A stretch of 31,824 bases of DNA from Coemansia sp. RSA 1804. Lineage: Eukaryota; Kickxellomycota; Kickxellomycetes; Kickxellales; Kickxellaceae. A program made the position numbers and the translations under genes. The DNA is taken from the NCBI GenBank assembly GCA_027578815.1, contig JANBTH010000135.1:1-31824 (forward strand), in the 5' to 3' direction. The notes under the pieces are model-generated. The model saw only the letters and a list, made by a program, of their open reading frames with translations, did not search any database and was not told the DNA's origin. Below, piece by piece: positions 20,865 through 28,820 of the stretch. Numbering within the stretch: the first letter of the stretch is position 1; the number at the start of each line of letters is the position of its first letter.

Positions 20865-22418
20865 ATGCCAGGACAGACCAGAATAATCAATTCTGAGAGA
20901 ATAACTCCGCTTCCATGGATCACGTTAATGGTGCTTTTGGCCGTTCGCCTGGCAGAGCCCATTGGCATGACTCTCATTCTTCCTTTTATGTACCAAATGG
21001 TTGACAGCTTTGACATAGTAAAGGACCCCAAAGATATTTCTTTCTACGCAAGTCTTCTTCTGACTTCTTTCACTGTTTGCAAGGCAGTCACCTCGGTTCA
21101 CTGGGGAATGCTTTCCGATAGTCTGGGCCGTCGCCCTGTGATACTTATTGGGTTGGTGGGCAATCTTTTGACATTTGTTCTGTTTGGTGTTTCAAAGTCG
21201 TTTACGTGGGCAATAGTATCTCGTTCGCTGAATGGACTGTTCACTGGAAACACTATTGCAATAAAGTCTGTTGTTGCAGAGATTTCTGACCACACCAACC
21301 GTTCGCAAATGATGGCCATGCTTCCATTGATGTGGAACCTTGGAACCATGCTTGGTGGTGCTGTTGGTGGGCTATTTGTTGATCCCGTCAAAAAGTATCC
21401 AAGTCTTTTTGGCAACTCTGTTTTGTTTCGCGAGTATCCATACTTGCTTCCATGTCTCGTTGCTTCAGTAGCAAGTCTTTTTGGCTTGGTAATTGGTTAC
21501 TTCCGGCTAAAAGAAACGCTTGTCAGATCACCAGCTGCATTAAATGGCAGTGGAACAACAACAGAGACAGCTCCACTTGTTTCTGAGGCACAAAGAAAAA
21601 AAGGTAGAGACCAGCCCATTGCAGTTTCAGTTCCACAGTCAAAGTGGGATATACTGACGCCCGCGGTCAGACGCATTCTCGTAACAAACGCTATCGTTTG
21701 TGTGGCCGTAGCGATGCACAACCAGCTTTATCCTATTGTTGCTGCCACAAGTACTGCTGATGGAGGACTGGGAATGGATTCCCAAAGCATTGGATATTCA
21801 CTAACACTGTGCGGAGTGTATGTTGTGTTTCTACAACTTGTACAGTACCATAAGACAGAAAAAAGACTTGGCGCACTTACATGCTACAGACATGGACACT
21901 TGCAGCTAGCATTCTTTAGTACCACATTCCCGCTTCTCTCTTATCTGGCGAAACGTGCAGGCAAAAGTTTGGAAGACTCTGTTGGAGCTGTCAGTTCTAA
22001 CATGTTTTCTTTTGACTTTTTGCTGTTCTGGGGCACACTTGTCATCCAGCTCTACATTCGCATGCTTGGCGATACAATGGCATTTACCAGTGTCAACCTC
22101 TTGGCTGTTAATATCGCACCTACAAAAGCTACTCTAGGCTTTGTCAACGGACTACAGCAGCAAGTAGCAATGATAGCCTATCTTGTGGGCACTCTTGTAT
22201 CAGGGTATTTATGGAGTTGGTCTATCAAGCATACCTTTTCTTACCCGTTTAACTACCATTTTGTCTGGGTTCTGGGCGGCGTGTTGCTTGTGGCTTCATG
22301 GTATATGACGCTAAGCATTCCAGATTCAGTTAACGTATGTGCCTCAGATCTAAACGAGCAGAATGCCGCAGCGTTAGAAAACGAGTCAAGAGAATCTAGA
22401 TCAGGTGGATCCAGCTAG
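20865..22418 (+). CDS. MFS transporter, DHA1/ZIF1-like type, paralogue 2
   Basis: A 517-residue paralogue of the MFS genes at 16607 and 26203, on the opposite strand to both. It has about 12 TM segments and the same landmarks: TPLPW near the start, EPIGMTLILPFMYQM, FGVSKSFTWAI, SLNGLFTGN and a hydrophilic central loop (about 220-255). Motif A reads GMLSDSLGRRPV (81-92): the Arg/Lys that normally follows the Asp is Ser86, while both paralogues keep Arg. That basic residue is important for conformational cycling in studied MFS drug antiporters, so function may be altered (inference). It converges on the first aldo-keto reductase with 161 bp between stops. Confidence 0.88.
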   Translation: MPGQTRIINSERITPLPWITLMVLLAVRLAEPIGMTLILPFMYQMVDSFDIVKDPKDISFYASLLLTSFTVCKAVTSVHWGMLSDSLGRRPVILIGLVGNLLTFVLFGVSKSFTWAIVSRSLNGLFTGNTIAIKSVVAEISDHTNRSQMMAMLPLMWNLGTMLGGAVGGLFVDPVKKYPSLFGNSVLFREYPYLLPCLVASVASLFGLVIGYFRLKETLVRSPAALNGSGTTTETAPLVSEAQRKKGRDQPIAVSVPQSKWDILTPAVRRILVTNAIVCVAVAMHNQLYPIVAATSTADGGLGMDSQSIGYSLTLCGVYVVFLQLVQYHKTEKRLGALTCYRHGHLQLAFFSTTFPLLSYLAKRAGKSLEDSVGAVSSNMFSFDFLLFWGTLVIQLYIRMLGDTMAFTSVNLLAVNIAPTKATLGFVNGLQQQVAMIAYLVGTLVSGYLWSWSIKHTFSYPFNYHFVWVLGGVLLVASWYMTLSIPDSVNVCASDLNEQNAAALENESRESRSGGSS

Positions 22419-22536
22419 AATACTATATAAAAGTCAGCGCCTTGGATAGTCGCCATTTTTAGGTTTATTGCTAAAATTTGCCTTTGTTCTATATTGCCAA
22501 CAATCTGTCATTTAAATCACTTTAAATTAGTATTGC

Positions 22537-22542
22537 AATAAA
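22537..22542 (+). terminator. AATAAA poly(A) signal after MFS 2
   Basis: A perfect AATAAA 118 nt after the stop codon, in the short convergent spacer shared with the aldo-keto reductase gene. Confidence 0.35.
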
Positions 22543-22579
22543 CTGAGCATAGAAAAGACTAAAGTGAGAAATAATATCT

Positions 22580-23608
22580 TTATTTGGACAAATTAGTATG
22601 CTGTCCCGAATGACGTTCGCCCTGGATGTTAGCACTATCAACGTACTTTCTAAGCTCCTTCAGCTCGTCGTCCGACGGTTTGATTTGACCAGAAGCAAAA
22701 TTCTCGTCCAAATATTTCATCTTCTTAGTGCCTGGAATAACAAGCATGTTTTCTTCCTGGGCTAGCAACCACGCAAGACCCAGCTGTCCAGGTTTGCTGT
22801 TGTGCTTTTTAGCAATGGAGCCAAATGCATCCACAAGTTTGAGGTTGTTCTCAAAGTGTTCGGGTTTAAAGCGTGGGTTGGTGCGGCGCCAATCATCCTC
22901 TGGCAAATCGTCAAAGCTGCGTATCTGGCCAGTTAGGAAGCCACGGCCAAGGGGTGAGTAGGCAACCATAGTGACCCCAAGCTCACGACAGGTGTCAAGT
23001 ATTCCGTTTGTCTCGATATGGGTGGACCACGCGCTGTACTCCATCTGAATAGCAGCAATAGGATGGATCTTGTATGCACGACGCAGCTCCTCAGGTGTAC
23101 ACTCAGACAAGCCAATATAGCGCACCTTTCCCTCCTTGACCAGCTCAGCCATTGCAGCAACAGTCTCTTCAATTGGCGTATTCCTGTCCATGCGATGCAT
23201 GTAGTACAGATCAATGTAATCTGTGCCAAGGCTCTTAAGACTGCCTTCAATGCATTTGCGCACATACTCGGGCTTTCCACTGACGCCAGCCATAAAATCA
23301 GTAAAGTCGCCATCCTCTCCAGGTGTAGATTGACGAAGGATTACTCCAAACTTTGTACACAGAAACACTTTATTACGGCGTTTCTGTAATACACGCGAGA
23401 GAAGCTTTTCGTTATGTCCGCGGCCATAAACGTTGGAGGTATCCCAGAAAGTACACCCAATGTCAATGGCGTGGTTGAGAACTTTCACCGACTCTTCGTC
23501 ATCAACAGCACCGTAGATAACAGACATACTCATAGTACCTAAACCAATACGCGGTACACGCGTTTTGTTACCAGGAACGCCGATTTCAATAGTTGGGATG
23601 GTAGACAT
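22580..23608 (-). CDS. aldo-keto reductase, AKR13/YakC-like, copy 1
   Basis: A 342-residue NADPH-dependent oxidoreductase of the (beta/alpha)8-barrel AKR fold. Seen: IGLGTMSMS near the start and the catalytic tetrad Asp56 (WDTS), Tyr61 (VYG), Lys86 (CTKFG) and His138 (YYMHRM). Then come GKVRYIGLSE, AAIQMEYSAW, AYSPLGRGFLTG and the cofactor-binding PGTKK near the C-terminus. The family reduces aldehydes and ketones to alcohols; the substrate is unknown. The start is the first ATG (23608). An upstream TTG would add a hydrophobic stretch but is not a credible start. The stop codon lies inside an AATAAA hexamer. The C-terminus is about ten residues longer than in copy 2. A central tract is shared almost exactly with copy 2. 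Confidence 0.93.
   Translation of the reverse strand: MSTIPTIEIGVPGNKTRVPRIGLGTMSMSVIYGAVDDEESVKVLNHAIDIGCTFWDTSNVYGRGHNEKLLSRVLQKRRNKVFLCTKFGVILRQSTPGEDGDFTDFMAGVSGKPEYVRKCIEGSLKSLGTDYIDLYYMHRMDRNTPIEETVAAMAELVKEGKVRYIGLSECTPEELRRAYKIHPIAAIQMEYSAWSTHIETNGILDTCRELGVTMVAYSPLGRGFLTGQIRSFDDLPEDDWRRTNPRFKPEHFENNLKLVDAFGSIAKKHNSKPGQLGLAWLLAQEENMLVIPGTKKMKYLDENFASGQIKPSDDELKELRKYVDSANIQGERHSGQHTNLSK
22845..23161. repeat. near-identical tract shared with the second AKR gene
   Basis: 317 bp aligned with 24686-25002 at a constant offset of 1841, with one mismatch (22877). The 284 bp from 22878 to 23161 are identical, silent sites included. The next 120 bp on the right differ at 21 positions, and 60 bp on the left (22791-22850) differ at 16. 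All counts are by eye. The pattern fits gene conversion. Confidence 0.88.
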
Positions 23609-23751
23609 AATTTGTCGAATGGAAGTACAAAGTATTGGAAATTTTAGGATGGACAAAATTATTGAAACTAGGATACCCAATATTGTTTGCAAAAACTTTT
23701 TGATACCGGGACAAAGAAATTTTGTGAGTTGAATGCGTCTGTTCCTGGATG

Positions 23752-23759
23752 TATTTATA
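23752..23759 (-). promoter_or_regulatory. TATA box of AKR copy 1
   Basis: TATAAATA on the minus strand, about 145 bp before the ATG. AKR copy 2 has the same octamer at nearly the same distance, which supports both. Confidence 0.5.
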
Positions 23760-23901
23760 CAGAAGTATGCAGCATTTATTTTAAAAGTCGCTAGCCATAA
23801 TGACGGTGAATAAAACTAATTCTAGGTTTTTTGGTTGAAAAATAAAACTGTACACGTAGTTCCATTACAAGCTCTTTTCTACTCTAGAATTCCACAATCT
23901 A

Positions 23902-23947
23902 TTACTAAGCAGTATTGGCTACCTTTACAACATTTTCCAATTACTAA
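23902..23947. promoter_or_regulatory. pair of TTACTAA sites (Yap1-type) upstream of AKR copy 1
   Basis: Two perfect TTACTAA heptamers at 23902-23908 and 23941-23947, about 300-340 bp before the ATG of AKR copy 1. TTACTAA is the known response element of fungal Yap1-type oxidative-stress bZIP factors. In AT-rich DNA single sites arise by chance, so the pair is only suggestive. Confidence 0.35.
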
Positions 23948-24447
23948 TCTTGACTTGAATATGCTTACCAAAAGAAGACAACCGCAGCATTTTCTTCTTT
24001 ATTTGAACGTGTAGATGAAAAAACATTTCTGCTTTGCATTTATAGAACATTTTTATGTAGTATTGGAGAAATGTAAAATTTGTAGCTACATTACTTTATC
24101 AGCAATTCTTACACGTACGCAAGCTAAAAAGTAGCAGTATTCGCGAAACATGAAATGTTTCACTAAGAACCGTGAAAGATGCGGCGTCATTTCGGCTTTT
24201 CGCTACAATAATTGAGCTGTTATTCTAATGGCCAACAATGCATTGGATTTGTGTTTTTAATTCGTGCTCACTTTTATATTTAAACCGCATTAATAAGCAA
24301 ACCATACAAAACTATTACGAGAGATCCTTGGAAAAGAACCTTTCAGCAAGGTGTTTGTCATCATCTCTAAAGGATATTGTGATGGACAGAAATCAAATTA
24401 TCTGTTCACCTGACGGCTAACCATTAAATTAGACAAGGTTTAATAAT

Positions 24448-25455
24448 CTAATAACGCTCACCCTGAATATTGGCGCTATCAACATACTTTCTGAGCTCCT
24501 TCAGCTCATTGTTCGACAGTTTGATTTGGCCAGCAGCAAAATTCTCGTCCAGATACTTTATCTTCTTGGTTCCTGGGATAGCAACCAGGTTTTCTTCCTG
24601 AGCAAGCAGCCACGCAAGACCCAGCTGTCCAGGTTTGCAATTGTGTTTCTTGGCCATCGACTCGAATGCGCCAACAAGCTTTAGATTGTTCTCAAAGTGT
24701 TCGGGTTTAAAGCGTGGATTGGTGCGGCGCCAATCATCCTCTGGCAAATCGTCAAAGCTGCGTATCTGGCCAGTTAGGAAGCCACGGCCAAGGGGTGAGT
24801 AGGCAACCATAGTGACCCCAAGCTCACGACAGGTGTCAAGTATTCCGTTTGTCTCGATATGGGTGGACCACGCGCTGTACTCCATCTGAATAGCAGCAAT
24901 AGGATGGATCTTGTATGCACGACGCAGCTCCTCAGGTGTACACTCAGACAAGCCAATATAGCGCACCTTTCCCTCCTTGACCAGCTCAGCCATTGCAGCA
25001 ACGGTATCCTCGATTGGTGTATCTCTGTCCATGCGATGCATGTAGTACAAATCAACATAGTCTGTACCCAGACGCTCAAGACTGTTTTCAATGCATTTGC
25101 GCACATACTCGGGTTTGCCGCTAACGCCAGTAATGCGGCTAGTAAAATTATTGGCCTCATTCTCTCCTGGATTATATTGACGGACAGTTGTCCCAAACTT
25201 GGTGCACAGGAATACTTCATTACGGCGTTCCTTGAGCACACGCGAGAGAAGCTTTTCGTTGTGCCCAACGCCGTAGACATCTGATGTGTCCCAGAACGTG
25301 CACCCAATGTCGATTGCTTGGTTGAGAACCTTGACCGATTCTTCGTCATCAACGCTACCATAGATAACAGACATGCCCATAGTACCCAAGCCAATGCGCG
25401 GCACACGCGTCTTGTTTCCAGGAACGCCGATTTCAATGGTAGGAATAGTATACAT
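24448..25455 (-). CDS. aldo-keto reductase, AKR13/YakC-like, copy 2
   Basis: A 335-residue tandem paralogue of the gene at 22580. The tetrad is intact: Asp56, Tyr61, Lys86 and His140. The same AKR landmarks follow, with PGTKK near the end. It differs from copy 1 most around residues 88-112, a loop between the catalytic Lys and His regions that often shapes the substrate pocket, where it is two residues longer. It also differs at the C-terminus, which stops at ERY. Different substrates are therefore possible despite the converted core (inference). The first ATG is at 25455. Confidence 0.93.
   Translation of the reverse strand: MYTIPTIEIGVPGNKTRVPRIGLGTMGMSVIYGSVDDEESVKVLNQAIDIGCTFWDTSDVYGVGHNEKLLSRVLKERRNEVFLCTKFGTTVRQYNPGENEANNFTSRITGVSGKPEYVRKCIENSLERLGTDYVDLYYMHRMDRDTPIEDTVAAMAELVKEGKVRYIGLSECTPEELRRAYKIHPIAAIQMEYSAWSTHIETNGILDTCRELGVTMVAYSPLGRGFLTGQIRSFDDLPEDDWRRTNPRFKPEHFENNLKLVGAFESMAKKHNCKPGQLGLAWLLAQEENLVAIPGTKKIKYLDENFAAGQIKLSNNELKELRKYVDSANIQGERY
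24686..25002. repeat. near-identical tract shared with the first AKR gene
   Basis: Partner of 22845-23161, in the same orientation; a single mismatch at 24718 over 317 bp. It covers the codons for roughly residues 152-257 of this copy. Confidence 0.88.
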
Positions 25456-26202
25456 TTTTCTTTCTTAGAGTTAGAAGTAATAGAATTCTCTTAAAAATGA
25501 TAGAAAGGCAAAAAAAGCTGATGTTGAGTAAAAAAATAGCTGTTTGATACTAAAGAGAATCTCTTGTCTATCAAATGTGGAGTTCCGTGGCTGTATTTAT
25601 ATGAAAATATTATCTGTTCGCATTATGTGCGCTCTGGACCACAAAATTGTATAACAAAATGTAAAAGGAGTGACTTTTTAAAATAAATAGTTGGCCAGAC
25701 TGTTCTCTCACAGACATCGATGTGATTCGGGATTCACACATCCTTTTTTTCTCCAGATTAGCTATCTTCCTTACAGTTTGTCTTTACAATAATCATGTCT
25801 TCTTAATTCCGTCTGACAAATTTACTCTTGTATTGTGGTGGCCGCAGTTCCGTCTTCAAATGAAGACCTAAGAAGGAATAGAAAACCTGTTTGATGCAAA
25901 CTTAACATGCATGCGTGGCCAGCACAGAGTCCGAATCGACACGAGAAGTAAAAAGAAATAACAGCTTTTCCATCTAAATCCCGAAAGACAACCGAACTTC
26001 ATGCTTGAAAAGCTTGAAGATAAAAATGCGTAATTCTAGTTATTGAAACAACTCAGCTAGCATTTAATCCAAATGTAACAACCCGTGTATGTTTTATGCT
26101 TTATCATAAAGCTTTCGGTGCCTGCTTATAAAACTACATGAAATGTGTATTAAGTGATAGTAAAGTTAATATGCTAATTGCTGAAAATGACTATCAGTGA
26201 AG
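25456..26202. other. AKR copy 2 promoter and MFS 3 3' flank
   Basis: A 747-bp AT-rich spacer. Besides the TATA box it holds a short perfect hairpin, GCTTTAT-C-ATAAAGC, at 26098-26112, about 90 nt after the MFS 3 stop in that gene's direction. No gene seen. Confidence 0.6.
25594..25601 (-). promoter_or_regulatory. TATA box of AKR copy 2
   Basis: TATAAATA on the minus strand, about 140 bp before the ATG, matching the position of the TATA box of copy 1. Confidence 0.5.
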
Positions 26203-27771
26203 TCAATCAGAGCTGCGGGTGGTTACTTCATTGTCCGCCGCCGTATTATTCTGGTTATCTGTGCCTGATGCAAATATATTGACTGAATCAGGGATTTTCA
26301 GTGTCATATACCATGCCAGTACTAATGAAACGCCACTTAGTACCCAGACAAAATGAGAGTTGAATGGATAAAAGAACGCGTGTTTGACAGACCAGCTCCA
26401 GAGATATCCAGAAATTAAAGGACCGAGCATGTACGTAACTCCATTAACCTGGTGTTGCAGTCCATTCACAAAACCAAGAAGGTTCTTTCTTGGTGCTACA
26501 TTGGCGACAAGAATATTGACGCTTGTGAAAGCCAGGGTATCTCCATACATGCGAATACAGAGCTCAATAAAGAGTGAGGCCATAAATACGCAGCCGTCTA
26601 TAGTAAGTATTCTTGAAATACCAGATCCTCCAGGACCTTCGGCCGAATTTCCCAAAAATCCTGCCAACATTGACAGAAAGGGAAAAGTAGTGCCAAATAC
26701 TGCAAGCCATAAAAGCCCGCGACGATAGCATTCAAGCGCGCCGTACTTGCGCTCGTACTTTGGATACAAAGCCAACTGCATGTACACGACAAGAAGCCCG
26801 CATAGCATAAATGTGTAGCCTATTGTTCGGGCGTCCATTCCTAGTCCTCCGTCAGCAATGTCCGTGGCTGCAAATATAGGATATAGCTGATTGTGCATCG
26901 ATATCGCAAGACACAAAACAAGATTTGTTATAAGGATGCGTATAACTGTAGGTGTCAGAATATCCCACTTTGAAAATTGTTCAGACTCGGAATCAATACG
27001 GCATCTGCCTTCCTCGCTTTGTGCCTCGGACACAAGCGGAGTAGCCTCTGAAGCTATGCCGCTGGAAGGACGTACTATTGATTTTACGTCAAGCGTTTCT
27101 TCTAGCTGAAAGTAACCAACGACCAGCCCAAATAAGCTGATTGATGAACCAACAAGACATGGAAGCAGATAGGGGTACTCGCGAAATAATATGGAGTTTC
27201 CAAAAAGACCTGGATAGTTCTTTACCGGATCAACAAACAATCCACCAATAGCACCGCCAAGCATGGATCCAAAGTGCCACATCAGTGGAAACATAGCCAT
27301 CATACGGCCGCGGTTTGTATCATCAGAGATCTCGGCAATAATTGATTTTATGACCACTGTGCCGCCAGTGAAGAAGCCATTAAGGGAACGTGCCACCAAC
27401 GCCCATTTAAAGGACTTTGATACCCCAAACAAAACAAATGTGAGTAGATCGCCCAGCAACCCCATGAGTATTACCGGACGACGACCAATGCGGTCGGACA
27501 GAATGCCCCAATGGATGATTGTCAGTGTCCTTAGAAACTGGTAGGACATGGTGAGAAGGCCTGCGTAAAATGCAATGTCTTTGCTGTCATGAACTATGTC
27601 GAAATCACCAACCATCTGGTAAATAAATGGCAAGATTAGAGTAAACCCGACAGGCTCTGTGATTCGAACGGCTAGAAGTACAACGAGTGTACCCCAGGGC
27701 AATGGTGTTTCTTTAACAACCTCATTATTATCTTTATTCTGCTCTTGCGTATCTGCTTTAATGTTTGACAT
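26203..27771 (-). CDS. MFS transporter, DHA1/ZIF1-like type, paralogue 3
   Basis: A 522-residue paralogue of the MFS genes at 16607 and 20865, with about 12 TM segments. Landmarks: ETPLPW (21-26), EPVGFTLILPFIYQM, intact motif A GILSDRIGRRPV (89-100), FGVSKSFKWAL, SLNGFFTGG, a hydrophilic central loop (about 225-265) and VNGLQHQVNGV near TM11. It appears closer to paralogue 1 than to paralogue 2 in the N-terminal half, judged by eye. It probably works as a proton-driven exporter of small molecules; the substrate is unknown. It closes the accessory island on the right. Confidence 0.88.
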   Translation of the reverse strand: MSNIKADTQEQNKDNNEVVKETPLPWGTLVVLLAVRITEPVGFTLILPFIYQMVGDFDIVHDSKDIAFYAGLLTMSYQFLRTLTIIHWGILSDRIGRRPVILMGLLGDLLTFVLFGVSKSFKWALVARSLNGFFTGGTVVIKSIIAEISDDTNRGRMMAMFPLMWHFGSMLGGAIGGLFVDPVKNYPGLFGNSILFREYPYLLPCLVGSSISLFGLVVGYFQLEETLDVKSIVRPSSGIASEATPLVSEAQSEEGRCRIDSESEQFSKWDILTPTVIRILITNLVLCLAISMHNQLYPIFAATDIADGGLGMDARTIGYTFMLCGLLVVYMQLALYPKYERKYGALECYRRGLLWLAVFGTTFPFLSMLAGFLGNSAEGPGGSGISRILTIDGCVFMASLFIELCIRMYGDTLAFTSVNILVANVAPRKNLLGFVNGLQHQVNGVTYMLGPLISGYLWSWSVKHAFFYPFNSHFVWVLSGVSLVLAWYMTLKIPDSVNIFASGTDNQNNTAADNEVTTRSSD

Positions 27772-27892
27772 TATAGGTATGTTTTAACGATAACAATAGA
27801 TATATGCTTTGGCTTTAAAGATACTGCTATAAAAAGTGGGAAACCTATAAAATGGAGAAATAGAGACGGATGATTAGCGATAAAGAGTGTTG

Positions 27893-27957
27893 ACTTGTTT
27901 AAACCCGCCTTATCTTTCATTACTTATACTCAGCCTTTGGCTGAGGTTTAAACAAGT
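27893..27957. repeat. nested inverted repeat, 13-bp arms with inner hairpin
   Basis: Outer arms ACTTGTTTAAACC (27893-27905) and GGTTTAAACAAGT (27945-27957) are perfect reverse complements. Inside, CTCAGCC-TTT-GGCTGAG (27929-27945) forms a second perfect stem that shares one base with the right arm. Each outer arm contains the 8-bp palindrome GTTTAAAC. It lies about 120 bp before the start of MFS 3. Confidence 0.8.
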
Positions 27958-28514
27958 GAAACATGATGCATTATTGCATAACTGGCGTTACACAATAGAG
28001 ATTTCCGTATGGAAAATCATATTCATTTTACGAAAATCTCAAATGACAGACACAATTAATGTATTGGAAATGCGACTAAACCTATATGTCAAAAAGAAAA
28101 AGACACATAAACCATTCAATGGCTATACCTAGTTTCATTATATATCTTTTCAGACATGTATTTCAGACATTGCTCAAAATATCCGATTTGTAAAAGACGT
28201 AAATAGTCTTATTATATTATATATCATATGTCGCAATGCACAACAACTTCTTTATATGCTTAATATCAGATTCTTTATTAAATTCTTTATACAATTGCCT
28301 AATAAAAGCCTGTAGATGCTCGTTAAATATCTGTTTGTTATTGTCAGAAATGCTACTTTTACTAAACGGGGGCTTGCTTGATCTAAATAGGATAATTATC
28401 TAATTACGTGGACATTGAAAAGGAAAATGCGACTGATTATACACATCCCTATTGGAACATGTCTCTATAGATGTCAATATAAGCAGAATCCCTTCTGACA
28501 AGGCAGAAAATAAG

Positions 28515-28520
28515 AAAAAA
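28515..28520 (-). terminator. Pol III terminator of the tRNA gene
   Basis: Six T residues on the minus strand, 12 nt past the discriminator base. This is the usual signal and distance for Pol III termination. Confidence 0.6.
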
Positions 28521-28532
28521 TGGTCTATACAC

Positions 28533-28604
28533 TGGGACTTCCGTGGGTTGAACACGGGACATTGCGAACTTAAGTCGCCCGCTCTCCCTCTGAGCTAAAG
28601 CCCC
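28533..28604 (-). tRNA. tRNA-like gene, anticodon UAA (Leu codon UUA), class-I shape
   Basis: The minus strand folds as a 72-nt cloverleaf. The acceptor is GGGGCTT/AAGTCCC with one G-T pair, the D stem is GCTC/GAGC, the anticodon stem is GGCGA/TCGCA with a G-A mismatch at 27-43, and the T stem is CCGTG/CACGG with loop TTCAACC. The discriminator is A. The A box (TAGCTCAGAGGG) and B box (GTTCAACCC) fit Pol III promoters. The anticodon loop CTTAAGT gives TAA at 28570-28572, which reads leucine UUA. The variable region is only 5 nt, whereas leucine tRNAs normally have a long variable arm. It may be a tRNA of another identity with an altered anticodon, or a decayed copy. CCA is not encoded, as usual for eukaryotes. 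Confidence 0.72.
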
Positions 28605-28820
28605 AGTACCTGCGCCAAATCATTCTGGATCCTGCACAGTAGAAGAGCTGCATTCATTATATCAAACCCAAGTTAGAGCAAGCCAAAGCTTACTGCCTTA
28701 GAATCTCTAACACAAATAATAGTGGCTGGAACCGCGACTGATAATAATTGCCATCTTAGTTTTTTAACATTAACAACAAAGTCTATGCAAAAAATGAGAA
28801 CAGTGATGGTAAAGCTACTC

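Larger units (their letters stand above)
23609..24447. other. AKR copy 1 promoter and AKR copy 2 3' flank
   Basis: An 839-bp AT-rich spacer between two tandem minus-strand genes. It holds a TATA box and two TTACTAA sites, listed separately. Short open frames here show no family features. Confidence 0.6.
27772..28532. other. AT-rich spacer between MFS 3 and the tRNA gene
   Basis: 761 bp holding the MFS 3 promoter side, a nested inverted repeat at 27893-27957 and very AT-rich DNA around 28140-28300. The open frame at 27887-28132 has no recognisable features and runs through the inverted repeat, so I do not call it a gene. Confidence 0.55.

Noticed and set aside
23609..23692. Hydrophobic N-terminal extension of AKR copy 1, resembling a membrane anchor
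   Set aside because: It has no ATG (it would need TTG), and copy 2 starts at the position equivalent to ATG 23608.
27887..28132. An 81-codon plus-strand open frame near the nested inverted repeat
   Set aside because: It begins inside the inverted repeat region, is low in complexity at its end, and has no recognisable domain.
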